A stretch of DNA of 64,000 nt from Humibacillus xanthopallidus (GCF_006716675.1 NZ_VFPM01000004.1:372001-436000); one strand, 5' to 3'; positions 1 to 8,510 are shown, numbered from the stretch's first letter. Made by a program: numbers and translations. Notes: generated by a model not told the origin, from the letters alone.

Positions 1-331
1 CTGGAGGGCGATGGGGTCCGACGGGTAGTGGCCGAGCACGGAGGCTCCGAACGGGATCGGTCCCATCGTGAACAGGAAGAGCAGGTTCAACCAGACCACG
101 TCGCGGTTCACCCACTGCACCTGCATGAACAGGTCTCGATGGGCCACCCAGTACATCCTTGTGATCAGGAAGCTGATCGCAGGCCACCCCGGTGGGGCGC
201 AGTTCCTCGAGCACACGACCGAGGGACTCGTGCGGCAGGTTCTCGGGGACCTGGATCTCGAGCACCAGAAGGGTGAGCACGATGGCGAACACGCCGTCGG
301 TGAGCGTGTTGACCCGCTCGGGGCTGCTCAG
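1..331 (-). pseudogene. TMEM175-like (DUF1211) potassium channel fragment, frameshifted
   Basis: Read on the minus strand, the stretch from about 331 encodes SSPERVNTLTDGVFAIVLTL, the typical first helix of TMEM175/DUF1211 proteins. After EELRPTG, near 195, the reading must change frame to continue as AISFLI..YWVAHRDLFMQ and then WLNLLFLFTMGPIPFGASVL, which are the next two helices. The codon at the expected start is CTG, not ATG, and about ten residues usual for the family are missing at the frame change. The gene runs off the left edge. TMEM175-like genes commonly neighbour the CMD-type gene found just upstream, which fits. I read it as a decayed gene; a sequencing error could explain the frameshift but not the missing residues. 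Confidence 0.55.
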
Positions 332-360
332 GCGCCGCGGGCCTTTCGGCCCGCGGCGCC
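331..360. terminator. Perfect 13-bp GC hairpin between two minus-strand genes
   Basis: GGCGCCGCGGGCC, a TTTC loop, then the exact reverse complement. It lies 13 bases past the stop of the CMD-family gene at 374 and abuts the TMEM175 remnant. There is no T-tract, so it is either a terminator of the GC-rich actinobacterial type or a structured junction where the TMEM175 start was lost. Confidence 0.4.
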
Positions 361-373
361 GACGACCTCGGCG

Positions 374-718
374 TCAGGTGGTGACGTTCTCCTCGGCGAG
401 CGCGTCTTCGAGCGCGAGAGCGATCCCGAGGGCCTCGGCGATCGTGGCGGCCGCATCGACGACCTTCGGGGTGCCGATGATGGGCGCCACGGCGATCAGG
501 ACGCTGCGGGCGTCCTCGAGGGTCAGGTCGGTGGTGTCTGCCGCTGCTGCGATGTTCAGCAGGTACGACGAGGGCGGGGCACCCACCGCGGCAAGGGCGG
601 CGAACCGCACCATCAACAGCTCCCGGGCGCCGAGCTCTGCGCGCGTGACGGAAGCGGTGGTCATGTCGAGGATGGCGTCCAGCAAGGGGCGCTGCGGAGT
701 CGTTGCTACATCGGTCAT
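374..718 (-). CDS. Carboxymuconolactone decarboxylase-like (AhpD-fold) family protein
   Basis: The 114-residue all-alpha protein contains the segments RAELGARELLMVRFAALAAV and DLTLEDARSVLIAVAPIIGT, typical of small CMD-like proteins of actinobacteria that often sit beside TMEM175 channel genes. It has no cysteine at all, so the CxxC redox pair of true AhpD-type peroxidase partners is absent and an alkylhydroperoxidase role is unlikely. The function of this cysteine-free branch is not known. The ATG at 718 begins MTDVATTPQRPLLDAILDMT. It reads towards the TMEM175 remnant and probably once formed a two-gene unit with it. Confidence 0.7.
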   Translation of the reverse strand: MTDVATTPQRPLLDAILDMTTASVTRAELGARELLMVRFAALAAVGAPPSSYLLNIAAAADTTDLTLEDARSVLIAVAPIIGTPKVVDAAATIAEALGIALALEDALAEENVTT

Positions 719-1157
719 GGGGTTTCAACCTGTCTGCTTGCGTACGAGAAGCGGAGTGGTGAAGGTGTTGCCTCACCGAGCTGCCCGGCGTGTGGCTTTC
801 ACACCAGGCAACCTTGCGCCGACTCCGACGTCCTGTGACAGAGGCTTAGGTCCCTAGTTGAGTCCATAGCGTTGGTGTACAACGATGCTGGTGAGCGTGT
901 CCTGCTGACGTAGGTGCGGTCACCGCTGTGATCCTTCGAGTGATCTCTCACAACCGACTCGAAGAAGGACACTGCGATGACCGCGAACACCAGTGCTACT
1001 CCTCACCGTCGTGTGGGCGAGGTTGGGCGTCGTTGAGGGCGGGGAACATTCGGGTTAAACGGGTTTGACGAGGGGGGCAGGGGGACGCGGGACGCGCACG
1101 CGGTGTGGCCCCTAGGTTCGTGGTGCGCTGCAACGACTCGACTCGACCCATGGACCA
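719..1157. other. 439-base stretch without a convincing gene
   Basis: At 977 an ATG preceded by GAAGGA opens a 19-codon reading frame (MTANTSATPHRRVGEVG..) that stops at 1036. This looks like the severed start of a gene and is not complete as it stands. I see no other coding signal. The base composition is less GC-biased than in later parts of the window. Confidence 0.4.
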
Positions 1158-1334
1158 GTGAGGGCGCACCCTGACTTCGCCGTCGCCACGCGTGCGGTGG
1201 AGACCACGCGGCAGGCGGCGCTGGGCGCTCACGTGGTCAATGTGATGGACCGGTGGACGGTGATGCAGGCACCCGACGGATGCGTCTACTGCCTCACCGA
1301 CCATGATCCCTCGACCGGTCGGGTACGTCGCTGA
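1158..1334 (+). pseudogene. C-terminal remnant of a VOC/glyoxalase-like protein
   Basis: The 58 codons end in ALGAHVV..MDRWTVMQAPDG..YCLTDHDPSTGRVRR and stop. This matches the usual last strand pair of actinobacterial VOC-superfamily (glyoxalase-like) proteins, where GA.VV, W.VM.DP.G..YC and TGR occur in this order. The first VOC module and the start are absent upstream. GTG 1158 is only the first possible start codon and has no clear ribosome site. I infer a truncated, probably non-functional copy. Confidence 0.5.
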
Positions 1335-1478
1335 ACACGGCTGCCCCGCAACAGACCCGAGTGCGGGACGCCGGGTTCGCGCGACTCAACCGCGGCTCCG
1401 CCACCGACCAACGGGCCTGCACCGTCCGGCAGCGAATCTCAGTCGTTCGATGACGGTGTGGGTGGCTATCCTTCCGTG

Positions 1479-2261
1479 ATGCCTGCCAGGATCGTGCTCC
1501 ACTTCCATCCGGGGTGGCCCTTCGGCCAGGGCACAGTCCTCGAGGCCATCGCGGCCTCCGGGGTGTATCGCAGCCAGTGGGAGACCGGCACGTCCAACGG
1601 TGGCCTGACCGCCTTCCCAGGTGGTGACCGATGGCGCTGGGAGAGCCGACTCTTCAAGGGACGATATGACGACGCGGACGTCGTGGGCCGGCCCGTGTAC
1701 GGCGCCTGGAACCGCCGCGATGACCCCTACGGTGCTTCGCCACGGTTCGGTTCGGCCTACCTGCGGTTGCGCCCCGAGGTGGTCGAGCGTGCCACCTTCT
1801 GCTGGCCTGACAGCTTCTACGACCCGCAAGCCGTCGGAGGCCCGAACCGACTCGAGGAGCTATGCGCACTCGCGGACGCCGGTGTCCTCGACCCGTCGTT
1901 ACTGCCCGTAGCCGCCGCCGACGTACCGCTGGATGACCCCCTCAACGACTACGTCGAAGCACACGTCCACGGCGGCCTGCTGATCGGTCGTGACGTGGAG
2001 GCACTCGTCCTCGACCCCAGCGATCGCGAGGCACACGCTGGGGTGCTCGCCCATCTCGGCTGCCCCGTCGAGGAACATGCCGGCTACCGGGTGACGGCGC
2101 AGTCGATCGACCCCGCATACCGAGGATCTGTGCCGGTGGAGCTGGCTCGGGCCCTCGGCGGCACGATCACTCCCGCTCGCCTGGCCGCAGCATCCCGCAC
2201 GGCCGACCCCCAAGCCGTCAAATGGCTATGGCACTGCATGGCCCGGTTCGGCCGACAGTAG
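1479..2261 (+). CDS. DUF3626 domain protein, apparently N-truncated
   Basis: The 260 residues cover the recognisable DUF3626 core: HFHPGWPFGQGTVL near the start, GVYRSQWETGTSNGGLTAFPGG, PVYGAWN, PRFGSAYLRL, FCWPDSFYDP, and then EAHVHGGLL and VEALVLDPSDR. Family members usually carry several dozen residues before the first histidine motif; here the frame opens only a few codons earlier, so the protein is probably shortened. ATG 1479 is chosen because nothing in the extra leader from GTG 1458 looks conserved. The function of DUF3626 is not established. The gene follows another decayed gene in the same zone, which supports truncation. Confidence 0.65.
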   Translation: MPARIVLHFHPGWPFGQGTVLEAIAASGVYRSQWETGTSNGGLTAFPGGDRWRWESRLFKGRYDDADVVGRPVYGAWNRRDDPYGASPRFGSAYLRLRPEVVERATFCWPDSFYDPQAVGGPNRLEELCALADAGVLDPSLLPVAAADVPLDDPLNDYVEAHVHGGLLIGRDVEALVLDPSDREAHAGVLAHLGCPVEEHAGYRVTAQSIDPAYRGSVPVELARALGGTITPARLAAASRTADPQAVKWLWHCMARFGRQ

Positions 2262-2636
2262 GCGCAGCCAACACGACCAGAAAAGCATCCGCAGGGCGCC
2301 GCGAGGGGCACCTTCGCGCTGTTACTGAAACGTCCTCAACTGCCGCGGACGGGATGTCCGATCTTGCCGCGGACAGGACGTCCGATCTTGCCGCGATGAG
2401 GTAGCGGCCTGCAACGCCGAGAACGGCCTACGTCGGCTCGTGAGCGTTGACCTCCGGGTCTAGAGCTACCTCGACGTGCTTCCGGAGGCTCACCCGACCG
2501 GCTCGACGCTGGCGCAGGGCCGCGGCGCCGGCCCGAGGCTGCGGTCGATTTCGTGGCGGAAGGACGCGTCCGCGTCTTAGCGTCGTAGTACGGGTCGCGC
2601 ACTCACGGCGCGCCGACCGCACGATGAGGAGCCTCC
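2262..2636. other. 375-base intergenic stretch with repeats
   Basis: It contains the tandem family A repeat at 2341-2395 and, near its end, the AGGAG ribosome site of the acyltransferase gene. Short reading frames exist on both strands but none resembles a known protein. Confidence 0.4.
2341..2395 (+). repeat. Family A repeat, two tandem 24-bp units plus a partial third
   Basis: Units begin TGCCGCGGAC and end GTCCGATCT. The second unit has A for G in the loop and the third is cut after TGCCGCG. Each unit contains the 15-base hairpin CGGACGGGACGTCCG or a one-base variant. It lies 80 bases past the DUF3626 stop. Confidence 0.75.
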
Positions 2637-4232
2637 TTGTCCGTCACGCCCGGCAGGCCGTCCGGCGGCGATGACTCGGTCACCGCCGCCGCGACTCAGC
2701 ACGGGCGCCGAGGCCGGGCTCTCGATGACGCGGCAGCGGGCGCGACGGGGTCCCACCCTCGCGACCGGTTCCTCGACCTGCTGCGTGGGGGCAGCATCGT
2801 CGCGGTCGTCGTCGGCCACTGGCTGGTCGACGACCTCTACTGGAGCGGCGGCGGAGTCCGGCACCGCAGCGCGCTAGGCGAGGCGCCGGGCCTGTGGCCG
2901 CTGACCTGGGTCTTTCAGGTCATCCCGCTCTTCTTCTTCGTCGGGGGCTATGCGAACCGTCGGAGCTGGCTCGGCGTCACCGAGCGCGGCGAGGGGTACG
3001 CCGCCTTCGTCGACCGCCGGATGCACCGGCTGCTCGCGCCGACGGCTGTGCTGCTGCTCGCCGTCGTCGCAGGCAACGCCGTCCAGGCGCTCGTCGAGGC
3101 GTACGTGACGGCGCCCGGTCTCGGCGCGGGCGGGGCGATCCTGCTGCAGCCGCTGTGGTTCCTCGGCATCTACGTCATGGTCGCCGCCCTCACGCCGGTC
3201 ACGCTGCGCTGGCACGAGCGCTGGGGCTGGCGCGTAATCATCGTGGCACTCACCCTCGTCGCGGCGGTCGACGTCGTGCGGCTGGCGACCGGCCTGACCT
3301 GGGTGGCCTACGCGAACGTGCTCGTGGTCTGGGGGCTCGTCCACCAGCTCGGCTACCTGTACGCCGACAAGGCTCTCGGCACCCGACCGGCGATACTGCT
3401 CGCCGTGCTCGGCGGCGGCGCGCTGGTGCTGCTCACCGCCGGTCCGTACCCGGCCCGCATGGTGGGCGTCCCCGGCGACGAGCTCGTCAACATGAACCCA
3501 CCCACGGCCGCCCTCACGGCGCTCGCGGTGGCCCAGGTCGGCGTCGCTGTCCTGGCCCGCCATGGCCTGAACCGGTGGTTGCGGCGACCCAGGGTGTGGA
3601 CGGTCGTGGTTGCGCTGAACCTGTCGATCATGTCGATCTACCTGTGGCACCAGCCGGTCATGGCCGTGGTGGCCCGGTTGCTGGCGCCCAGCGGCCTGCC
3701 CCATCCCGACCCGCCCGGTCTGTCGTGGTGGGGGATCCGGGTCGTCTGGTTCGCGGCCGCTGGTCTGCTGCTCGCCGCCGTGGTGCTGCTTGTGGGCCGG
3801 TTCGAGCGCGGTGCGCCACCGGTTCCGGCGCCGCGAAGGCGCCCGGCGACGATCGCCGCCGTCACATCGGTCGTCCTGGCCGAGCTCGGGCTGCTCGGCG
3901 TGGCGGGCACCGACGCGGGCAGCCCTTTCGCCGTGAGTCGGGTGCTGGGGGAGATCGACGTGGCACCGGTCGTCGCGATGGTGTGCGTCGGCGTGGCGAT
4001 GCTGCTCCTGTGGGGCGCCCGTCGTGGCGACCGTGCAGCGAGAGGGTCCCTCCTCGCCGGTGCGGCGGCGTTCCTCCCCGTCGGGTGCGCTTACGCCGTG
4101 GGCGTCGGTGGGCTGACGCCATCGACGCGGCTGCTCGGCCTGGTTGGCGTTCTGTCGCTCGGGCTCTTCGCCGCGGCCGTGGCGGCGACCGGGAGCGCGG
4201 ACACCGACCGGGGCCGACGGGCGGAGAGGTAA
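2637..4232 (+). CDS. Acyltransferase 3 family membrane protein (OafA/YrhL type)
   Basis: The 531-residue protein has RDRFLDLLRGGSIVAVVVGHW at about residues 42-62, the characteristic first helix of acyltransferase family 3 with its histidine, then FFFVGGYANRRSW and an R..RLL.P stretch. About ten hydrophobic helices follow, including SIMSIYLWHQPVM, where the family's late histidine sits. Such enzymes O-acylate sugars or lipids at the membrane. The last 130 residues form three or four extra helices beyond the family core. The start is TTG 2637, placed after AGGAG at 2625. It has no operon partner, so the acceptor cannot be inferred. Confidence 0.85.
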   Translation: MSVTPGRPSGGDDSVTAAATQHGRRGRALDDAAAGATGSHPRDRFLDLLRGGSIVAVVVGHWLVDDLYWSGGGVRHRSALGEAPGLWPLTWVFQVIPLFFFVGGYANRRSWLGVTERGEGYAAFVDRRMHRLLAPTAVLLLAVVAGNAVQALVEAYVTAPGLGAGGAILLQPLWFLGIYVMVAALTPVTLRWHERWGWRVIIVALTLVAAVDVVRLATGLTWVAYANVLVVWGLVHQLGYLYADKALGTRPAILLAVLGGGALVLLTAGPYPARMVGVPGDELVNMNPPTAALTALAVAQVGVAVLARHGLNRWLRRPRVWTVVVALNLSIMSIYLWHQPVMAVVARLLAPSGLPHPDPPGLSWWGIRVVWFAAAGLLLAAVVLLVGRFERGAPPVPAPRRRPATIAAVTSVVLAELGLLGVAGTDAGSPFAVSRVLGEIDVAPVVAMVCVGVAMLLLWGARRGDRAARGSLLAGAAAFLPVGCAYAVGVGGLTPSTRLLGLVGVLSLGLFAAAVAATGSADTDRGRRAER

Positions 4233-4742
4233 TCCGGTCGTAGAGGCCCCAGGGCTTCACTTCGAGGGTCGCGACGCTCAGCACTCTGGTGCTCGTCGTG
4301 GCAGGCACACTGTGGCACTTCGTGTACGACTGGTCGGGTCCGGCCCGTGGCGCTGCATCTCGATACACGAGCTTCATTGGGCCGGTCCTTCCACTCCCCG
4401 CAGCGCACCGACGTCCGATCTTGCCGCTCTACGCGCGCGACCCTGCCGATGTGCGGGCACGGAGCGCGGACCAGGAGCCTCTCGCGCGAGTAGGCATCGG
4501 AGGGACCTTTCCGCCGTGAAGAACACATCGTTCGGTGCGCCGTCGAGGTCCGCACGGCCGGCCACAGACTGCCGTGCCCGGGGCTCGTGCAGGGACGCCG
4601 CCGTGGCTGCGCAACCCACACCCAAGGGCAAGAGTCGCGGGTCCACCACGTCGCGGAACTCGGTGGAGGACCTTCGACCCTGTCGTGAGGATGCCTTGCC
4701 ATGCCAGCGTCGAACTGTGGTCATCGTGCGTTAGGGGCACCT
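4233..4742. other. 510-base stretch, possible DUF6512-like remnant
   Basis: Around 4277-4350 on the plus strand one frame reads TLVLVVAGTLWHFVYDWSG, which resembles the first helix and HF.YDWSG motif of small DUF6512-type membrane proteins, but it has no start codon and loses similarity at once. A family A half-unit lies at 4410-4427. I see no intact gene. Confidence 0.3.
4410..4427 (+). repeat. Family A repeat, partial unit
   Basis: GACGTCCGATCTTGCCGC is the right half of one unit joined to the left end of the next, with the same orientation and spacing as the tandem copy at 2341-2395. Confidence 0.6.
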
Positions 4743-5213
4743 ATGTTCGCTGAGTATGTCGTCCGCCGCCGCATGCGGAGGTTCCTCGATTCATTCGAAC
4801 ACAAGGACTTCGACCAGCTTTCTCAAGCGTGGGCGCAGGACGTCATCGTTGAGTTCCCTGAGGGTCTTCCCATGGCTGGCGCGTGGCACGGCAAGGAGGA
4901 GGTCCGCAGGCTGTTCGAGTCGGTCTTCGCGTACAACAGGCGCTTCGCCTTCACCGTGCACCACATCGCCGTCTCAGGCGCCTGGTCCCCGATGGGGCGC
5001 AGCACGGTGCTGACGGAATGGCAGGCTGAAGAGGAACGTATGGATGGTCACATGCTCAAGGTCCGAGTTGTTAGCGTGGCGGAGTCGCGCCGCTGGCGTG
5101 TTGTGAGAACCCGCGACTACTTCTCCGACGTCCCCGCAATGGCCGCGCACTACGAACACATCGAACTGCCGAGTCGAACCTCCCGTTCCTTGCGCGATGG
5201 AGGCTCCCTGTAG
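4743..5213 (+). CDS. NTF2-like (SnoaL-type) nuclear transport factor 2 family protein
   Basis: The protein has 156 residues. RRFLDSFEHKDFDQLSQAWA, DVIVEFPEG and AWHGKEEVRRLFESVF, followed by alternating strands (FTVHHIAVSG, STVLTEWQAE, MLKVRVVSVAE), give the alpha plus beta cone of SnoaL-like proteins. These include isomerases, hydrolases and binding proteins, so no reaction can be assigned. The ATG at 4743 follows AGGGGC at about 9 bases. An upstream in-frame ATG at 4701 would add 14 residues of no recognisable fold. It is a single gene on its strand. Confidence 0.7.
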   Translation: MFAEYVVRRRMRRFLDSFEHKDFDQLSQAWAQDVIVEFPEGLPMAGAWHGKEEVRRLFESVFAYNRRFAFTVHHIAVSGAWSPMGRSTVLTEWQAEEERMDGHMLKVRVVSVAESRRWRVVRTRDYFSDVPAMAAHYEHIELPSRTSRSLRDGGSL

Positions 5214-5295
5214 AGGCGATCTTCTTGCCCGACAGGAGTGATCCAGGCGCTCGATCTGCCGCGTGGAGGACGCGTAGCGTCCGATTCTCAGTGGC

Positions 5296-5927
5296 TTATT
5301 CGGGGCGAGTCTTCGAGACCATGATTCGCTGCATCCACCGGCTCGCGATCTGCTCGTCGAGGTCGCTGATCACGTGTCCGGTGGGGAGTACCTCGTGTTC
5401 CACGGCTGCTCCCGCCCGGCGAAGGGTCTCGGCGAGTACGTGGCCGTCGCCAGGTGCCCTGCGGTCATCGTGAGCACCATCGAGGAGCAGGACCGGGAGC
5501 CCGTTCAGTGGCTGCTCAGGATCGGCCGTGAACGGCGACAGGGCTCGGAGCAGGATCGCGCCGGAGAACGCCTCTGGCTGGGTCTGGAGGATGGCTGCCG
5601 CCATGATGGCGCCGTTGGAGAACCCGACGAGGATCGGGGGTCGGAGCTGCCCGTGCTCGGAGAGGGTGGTTCTGATGAGCTCGCAGAGCGGGGAGACTCG
5701 GGCTGCGAGGTCGTGCTCGTCAATGCCTCGGTCATCGAAACGGTGGAAGAACGCGAAGCCACCAGATGTCGCAACAGCCCCGCGAATGCGATCATGGCCG
5801 CGGAGGGCGTGAGCCGTTCGGCGAGTGGGAGCAGATCTGTCTCGCGCCCGTCGGCACCATGGAGGAGCACGAGAAGAGCAGCGGAAGCGCCCGTTCCCTT
5901 GGCCGGGACAAAGACGTACTCGTGCAT
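5296..5927 (-). pseudogene. Alpha/beta-hydrolase (phospholipase/carboxylesterase type) with one frameshift
   Basis: On the minus strand ATG 5927 begins MHEYVFVPAKG, followed by LLVLLHGADGRETDLLPLAE, the oxyanion-loop region of carboxylesterase-type hydrolases. The frame is lost near 5790 after AAMIA and resumes in the neighbouring frame as RGAVATSGGFAFFHRFDDRG. The catalytic set then follows: GFSNGAIMAA (nucleophile), LLLDGAHDDR (acid) and LPTGHVI (histidine), ending at 5296. Restoring a single lost base would give a complete protein of about 210 residues. It may be a young pseudogene or a sequence error. Confidence 0.65.
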
Positions 5928-5981
5928 GACACACAAGTTCTCACACACGGCCAAGATGAGGCCCCGAAAGCCTTCCTGAAC

Positions 5982-6006
5982 TGCCGCGGACGGGACGTCC
6001 GAATCT
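5982..6006 (+). repeat. Family A repeat, single unit
   Basis: TGCCGCGGACGGGACGTCCG followed by AATCT; one base longer than the usual 24 because of an extra A. It stands between the frameshifted esterase and the reductase gene at 6154. Confidence 0.7.
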
Positions 6007-6153
6007 CCAGGGATGTCTGCCGCAGATAGCATGCGGTCTGCCGAGCTGCGTTGCCAGCCGTACCGTCGCACGGCAGCATCCGGGCATTGAGGTGATGAGT
6101 TCCGTCGCCTCGGGAGGTCCTATCACCACACGAACGCGTCGAGAGGAGTAGAA

Positions 6154-6798
6154 GTGCCCCAAATGGTGAGAGTCCACAACTTCAACGTGTCGAGTGACGG
6201 CTACGCCTCCGGCGAAGGACAGAGCCTGGAGCACCCGTTCGGCCACGCCGACCCGGCCGCGCTCTTCTCGTGGACGGGCGCGACGGCGAGCTGGCCAACG
6301 CGCACCGACCCCGGCGGCAGCCGGGGCCTCGACGACTATCTGGTGCGCGACTTCCACCGCAACATCGGCGCGGAAATCATGGGCCGCAACAAGTTCGGCC
6401 CCCACCGTGGTCCGTGGAACGACCACGACTGGCGGGGCTGGTGGGGTGACGAGCCACCGTTCCACACCCCGGTCTTCGTCATGACCCATCACGAGCGTCC
6501 GTCGTTCACGATCTCCGACACCACGTTCAACTTCGTCAGCGGCGCGGCCAAGGACGTGCTGCAGCTCGCGCTCGAGGCAGCCGACGGCAAGGACGTCCGT
6601 CTGGGAGGCGGCGCGAACACCATCCGGCAGTTCCTCGACGCCGATCTCATCGACACTCTGCACGTGGCCGTTGCCCCTGTGGAGCTTGGTGCCGGATCCC
6701 GGCTGTGGGACTCTCCCGATGAACTCCTCGACCGGTACCACCGTGACGTCGTACCCAGCGGGAACGGCGTCGTCCACCACCTCTTCTGGCGAAAGTGA
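6154..6798 (+). CDS. Dihydrofolate reductase-like (RibD C-terminal domain) protein
   Basis: The 214-residue protein opens with VRVHNFNVSSDGYASG. It then has DYLVRDFHRNIGAEIMGRNK, PVFVMTHHERPSF, DVRLGGGANTIRQFLDADLI and DTLHVAVAPVELGAGSRLW, which is the order of motifs in the RibD C-terminal/DHFR-like fold that binds NADPH. Proteins of this branch are usually of unknown substrate and are not the riboflavin enzyme itself, since no deaminase domain or rib gene is near. The GTG start at 6154 follows GAGAGGAGTAGAA, a strong ribosome site. A second distant relative lies at 9996. Confidence 0.8.
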   Translation: MPQMVRVHNFNVSSDGYASGEGQSLEHPFGHADPAALFSWTGATASWPTRTDPGGSRGLDDYLVRDFHRNIGAEIMGRNKFGPHRGPWNDHDWRGWWGDEPPFHTPVFVMTHHERPSFTISDTTFNFVSGAAKDVLQLALEAADGKDVRLGGGANTIRQFLDADLIDTLHVAVAPVELGAGSRLWDSPDELLDRYHRDVVPSGNGVVHHLFWRK

Positions 6799-6884
6799 AG
6801 TCGTTGAGACGGCCACAACTCGCAGGCAGAGCACGGTCCCGTGCGACCGTATCTGTCGCAGATGGCGTCGGCTGCATCCGCACA

Positions 6885-6932
6885 TGCCGCGGACGGGACG
6901 TCCGATCTCGCCGCCGACTGGGCGGCCCGATC
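6885..6932 (+). repeat. Family A repeat, one full and one degenerate unit
   Basis: A perfect unit, 6885-6908, is followed by a diverged second unit that still begins CGCCG and ends CCCGATC. It sits between the convergent reductase (ends 6798) and nitrilase-like (ends 6962) genes. Confidence 0.65.
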
Positions 6933-6961
6933 ACCGCGCTTTCACGGACAGGCTCAGGCCG

Positions 6962-7594
6962 TCAGAACTCGGTGCGCACTCGGCTGCGCTCGTCGGTGAC
7001 CCGGCGCTCCTCGTAGATGTCGCCGACCCGCGCCCTCGCCCGCCAGGGGCGGGCAGACTCGAGCGCACCGCAAAGTGCCGGATCTGCTCGGTCCAACGTC
7101 CCGACCACCAACCCGGACTCGCCACCGACGTCGGCCAGCACCTCGCCGTGTGGTCCGATAAGTCCGGAGTGGAACAGGTACGTGGTCTGCGCCGGCACCG
7201 ACAGGCTCACCCAGTAGTTGTGGATCGCGGCGTACGCGCGAGCCTTGGTCGCGAAGACCGAGTCGACCGGGTAGGCGGACAGCAGGAGACAGTCGACGCC
7301 GAGCCGGTCGTACTCGGCAAACACCTCGGAAAAGTTGATCTCGATGCAGATCGCCAGACCGAAGCGGAACCCGTCGACGTCGAAGACCACCGGCTCGAAG
7401 CCAGGCGTGTAGAACTGCGTGACCTCGGTGTGCGAGCACTTGCGCTTGTCGCATCGGTCGACGAGCCGCGCACTTGCTGCCGAAGCGACCCTGAGCATGC
7501 GACGCATCTCGCCACCGTTGACGCGGGGATCCGACGACGCGGTGGGCTGGCAGGTGGCGATAGCGAAGCTCACCCGCGAATGCTGGCAGGTCAT
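6962..7594 (-). pseudogene. Carbon-nitrogen hydrolase (nitrilase superfamily) with an internal in-frame deletion
   Basis: The 210-codon frame starts MTCQHSRVSFAIATCQPTAS and keeps the first strand and helix of a nitrilase up to AASARLV. It then jumps straight to DRCDKRKCSHTEVTQFYTPG, after which the rest of the fold follows: FGLAICIEINF with the catalytic cysteine, LGVDCLLLSAYP, and HNYWVSLSVPAQT. About 100 residues present in intact relatives are missing, including the segment bearing the catalytic glutamate (usually FPEG..SGY). The frame is preserved across the junction near 7465. Without the glutamate the enzyme cannot use the Glu-Lys-Cys triad, so I call it a pseudogene although it could still be translated. 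Confidence 0.65.
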
Positions 7595-7658
7595 GGCCAC
7601 ATGGGGCGGCCGACTCGCAGAGATGCGAGGGCGCACAGCGCGCGAGGACTTCCTCATT

Positions 7659-7692
7659 TGCCGCGGACGGGACGTCCGATCCTGCCGCGGAC
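7659..7692 (+). repeat. Family A repeat, one unit plus partial second
   Basis: A full unit at 7659-7682 ends CCGATCC, followed by TGCCGCGGAC at 7683-7692. It lies just upstream of the nitrilase remnant and the APH-type gene, which are divergent. Confidence 0.7.
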
Positions 7693-7763
7693 AAAGAGGC
7701 CTGCCGCTACGCCCGTCCGGAATCTCGTTGAGCCGTTCATGTCCCTCCGCCAAGATGTGACCG

Positions 7764-8510
7764 GTGGGATGGGAGCTGCTCGAGCAGTGGGGTGACGACG
7801 TCGTTCGCGGCGAAGCGCTGACTGGCGGAGCTGGTGTCAACGAGGTGTACCGCGTGCGCGTCGCGGGGCACCGTGCGGTTGGGCGACTCGGCCGGCGCAG
7901 CGACGCTGATCTCGCATGGGAGACCGCCCTGTTGCGGCACCTGGACCGGGAGGGTATGGCGGTGCCGGTGCCCATCCCGACCGTCGATGGTCGGCTCGTC
8001 GCTGACGGTCTAGTGATCATGACCTACGTAGAGGGTGAGCCACCGGAAACCGAAGCGGACTGGGGCCGCGTCGCCGACGCACTGCGCCAGCTGCATCGGC
8101 TCACGTATGGCTGGCCTCAACGCCCAGGCTGGCGGTCATCGACCGACTTGCTGCGCGCCGAGATCGGGACGAAGGTCGACCTCGGGGCGATGCCGGCGGA
8201 GGCTGTCGCCAGATGCCGAGCGGCATGGGAACGACTCTCCGGTCGGACGGCATGCGTCGTTCACGGCGACCCCAACCCGCGTAATGTCCGGTTGACTGCG
8301 GATCGCGTCGCCTTGATCGACTGGGATGAGTCGCACGTCGACGTTCCCGACCTCGACCTGGCGCTGCCGCACAACGCTGCCGGCCTCGATGACGACGCGT
8401 ACGACGTCGCTGCACAGGCGCGAGCCGCATGGGAAGCTGCCGTGTGCTGGGATCCCAGCGGGACCGACCGATTCGCGGTCGAGCGGCTCGCCGAAGTCCG
8501 AGCGATCTGA
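7764..8510 (+). CDS. Aminoglycoside phosphotransferase (APH) family kinase
   Basis: The 248-residue protein has the small-molecule kinase signature CVVHGDPNPRNV at about residues 172-183 (Brenner motif, catalytic Asp and Asn) and VALIDWDESHVDVPDLDLAL with the metal-binding Asp. The N-lobe includes AGVNEVYRVRV, with GLVIMTYVEGEPP as the hinge. The family phosphorylates small molecules such as antibiotics, choline or sugars; nothing here fixes the substrate, and resistance should not be assumed. GTG 7764 is preceded by a weak site (ACCGGTGG). The 3' end lies in 9-bp tandem repeats and the IS3 element begins 42 bases later. Confidence 0.8.
   Translation: MGWELLEQWGDDVVRGEALTGGAGVNEVYRVRVAGHRAVGRLGRRSDADLAWETALLRHLDREGMAVPVPIPTVDGRLVADGLVIMTYVEGEPPETEADWGRVADALRQLHRLTYGWPQRPGWRSSTDLLRAEIGTKVDLGAMPAEAVARCRAAWERLSGRTACVVHGDPNPRNVRLTADRVALIDWDESHVDVPDLDLALPHNAAGLDDDAYDVAAQARAAWEAAVCWDPSGTDRFAVERLAEVRAI

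Noticed and set aside
7764..8510. Antibiotic-resistance gene on the basis of the APH fold
   Set aside because: The family includes many kinases of metabolites; the sequence does not match a known resistance enzyme that I recognise, so only the fold is reported.
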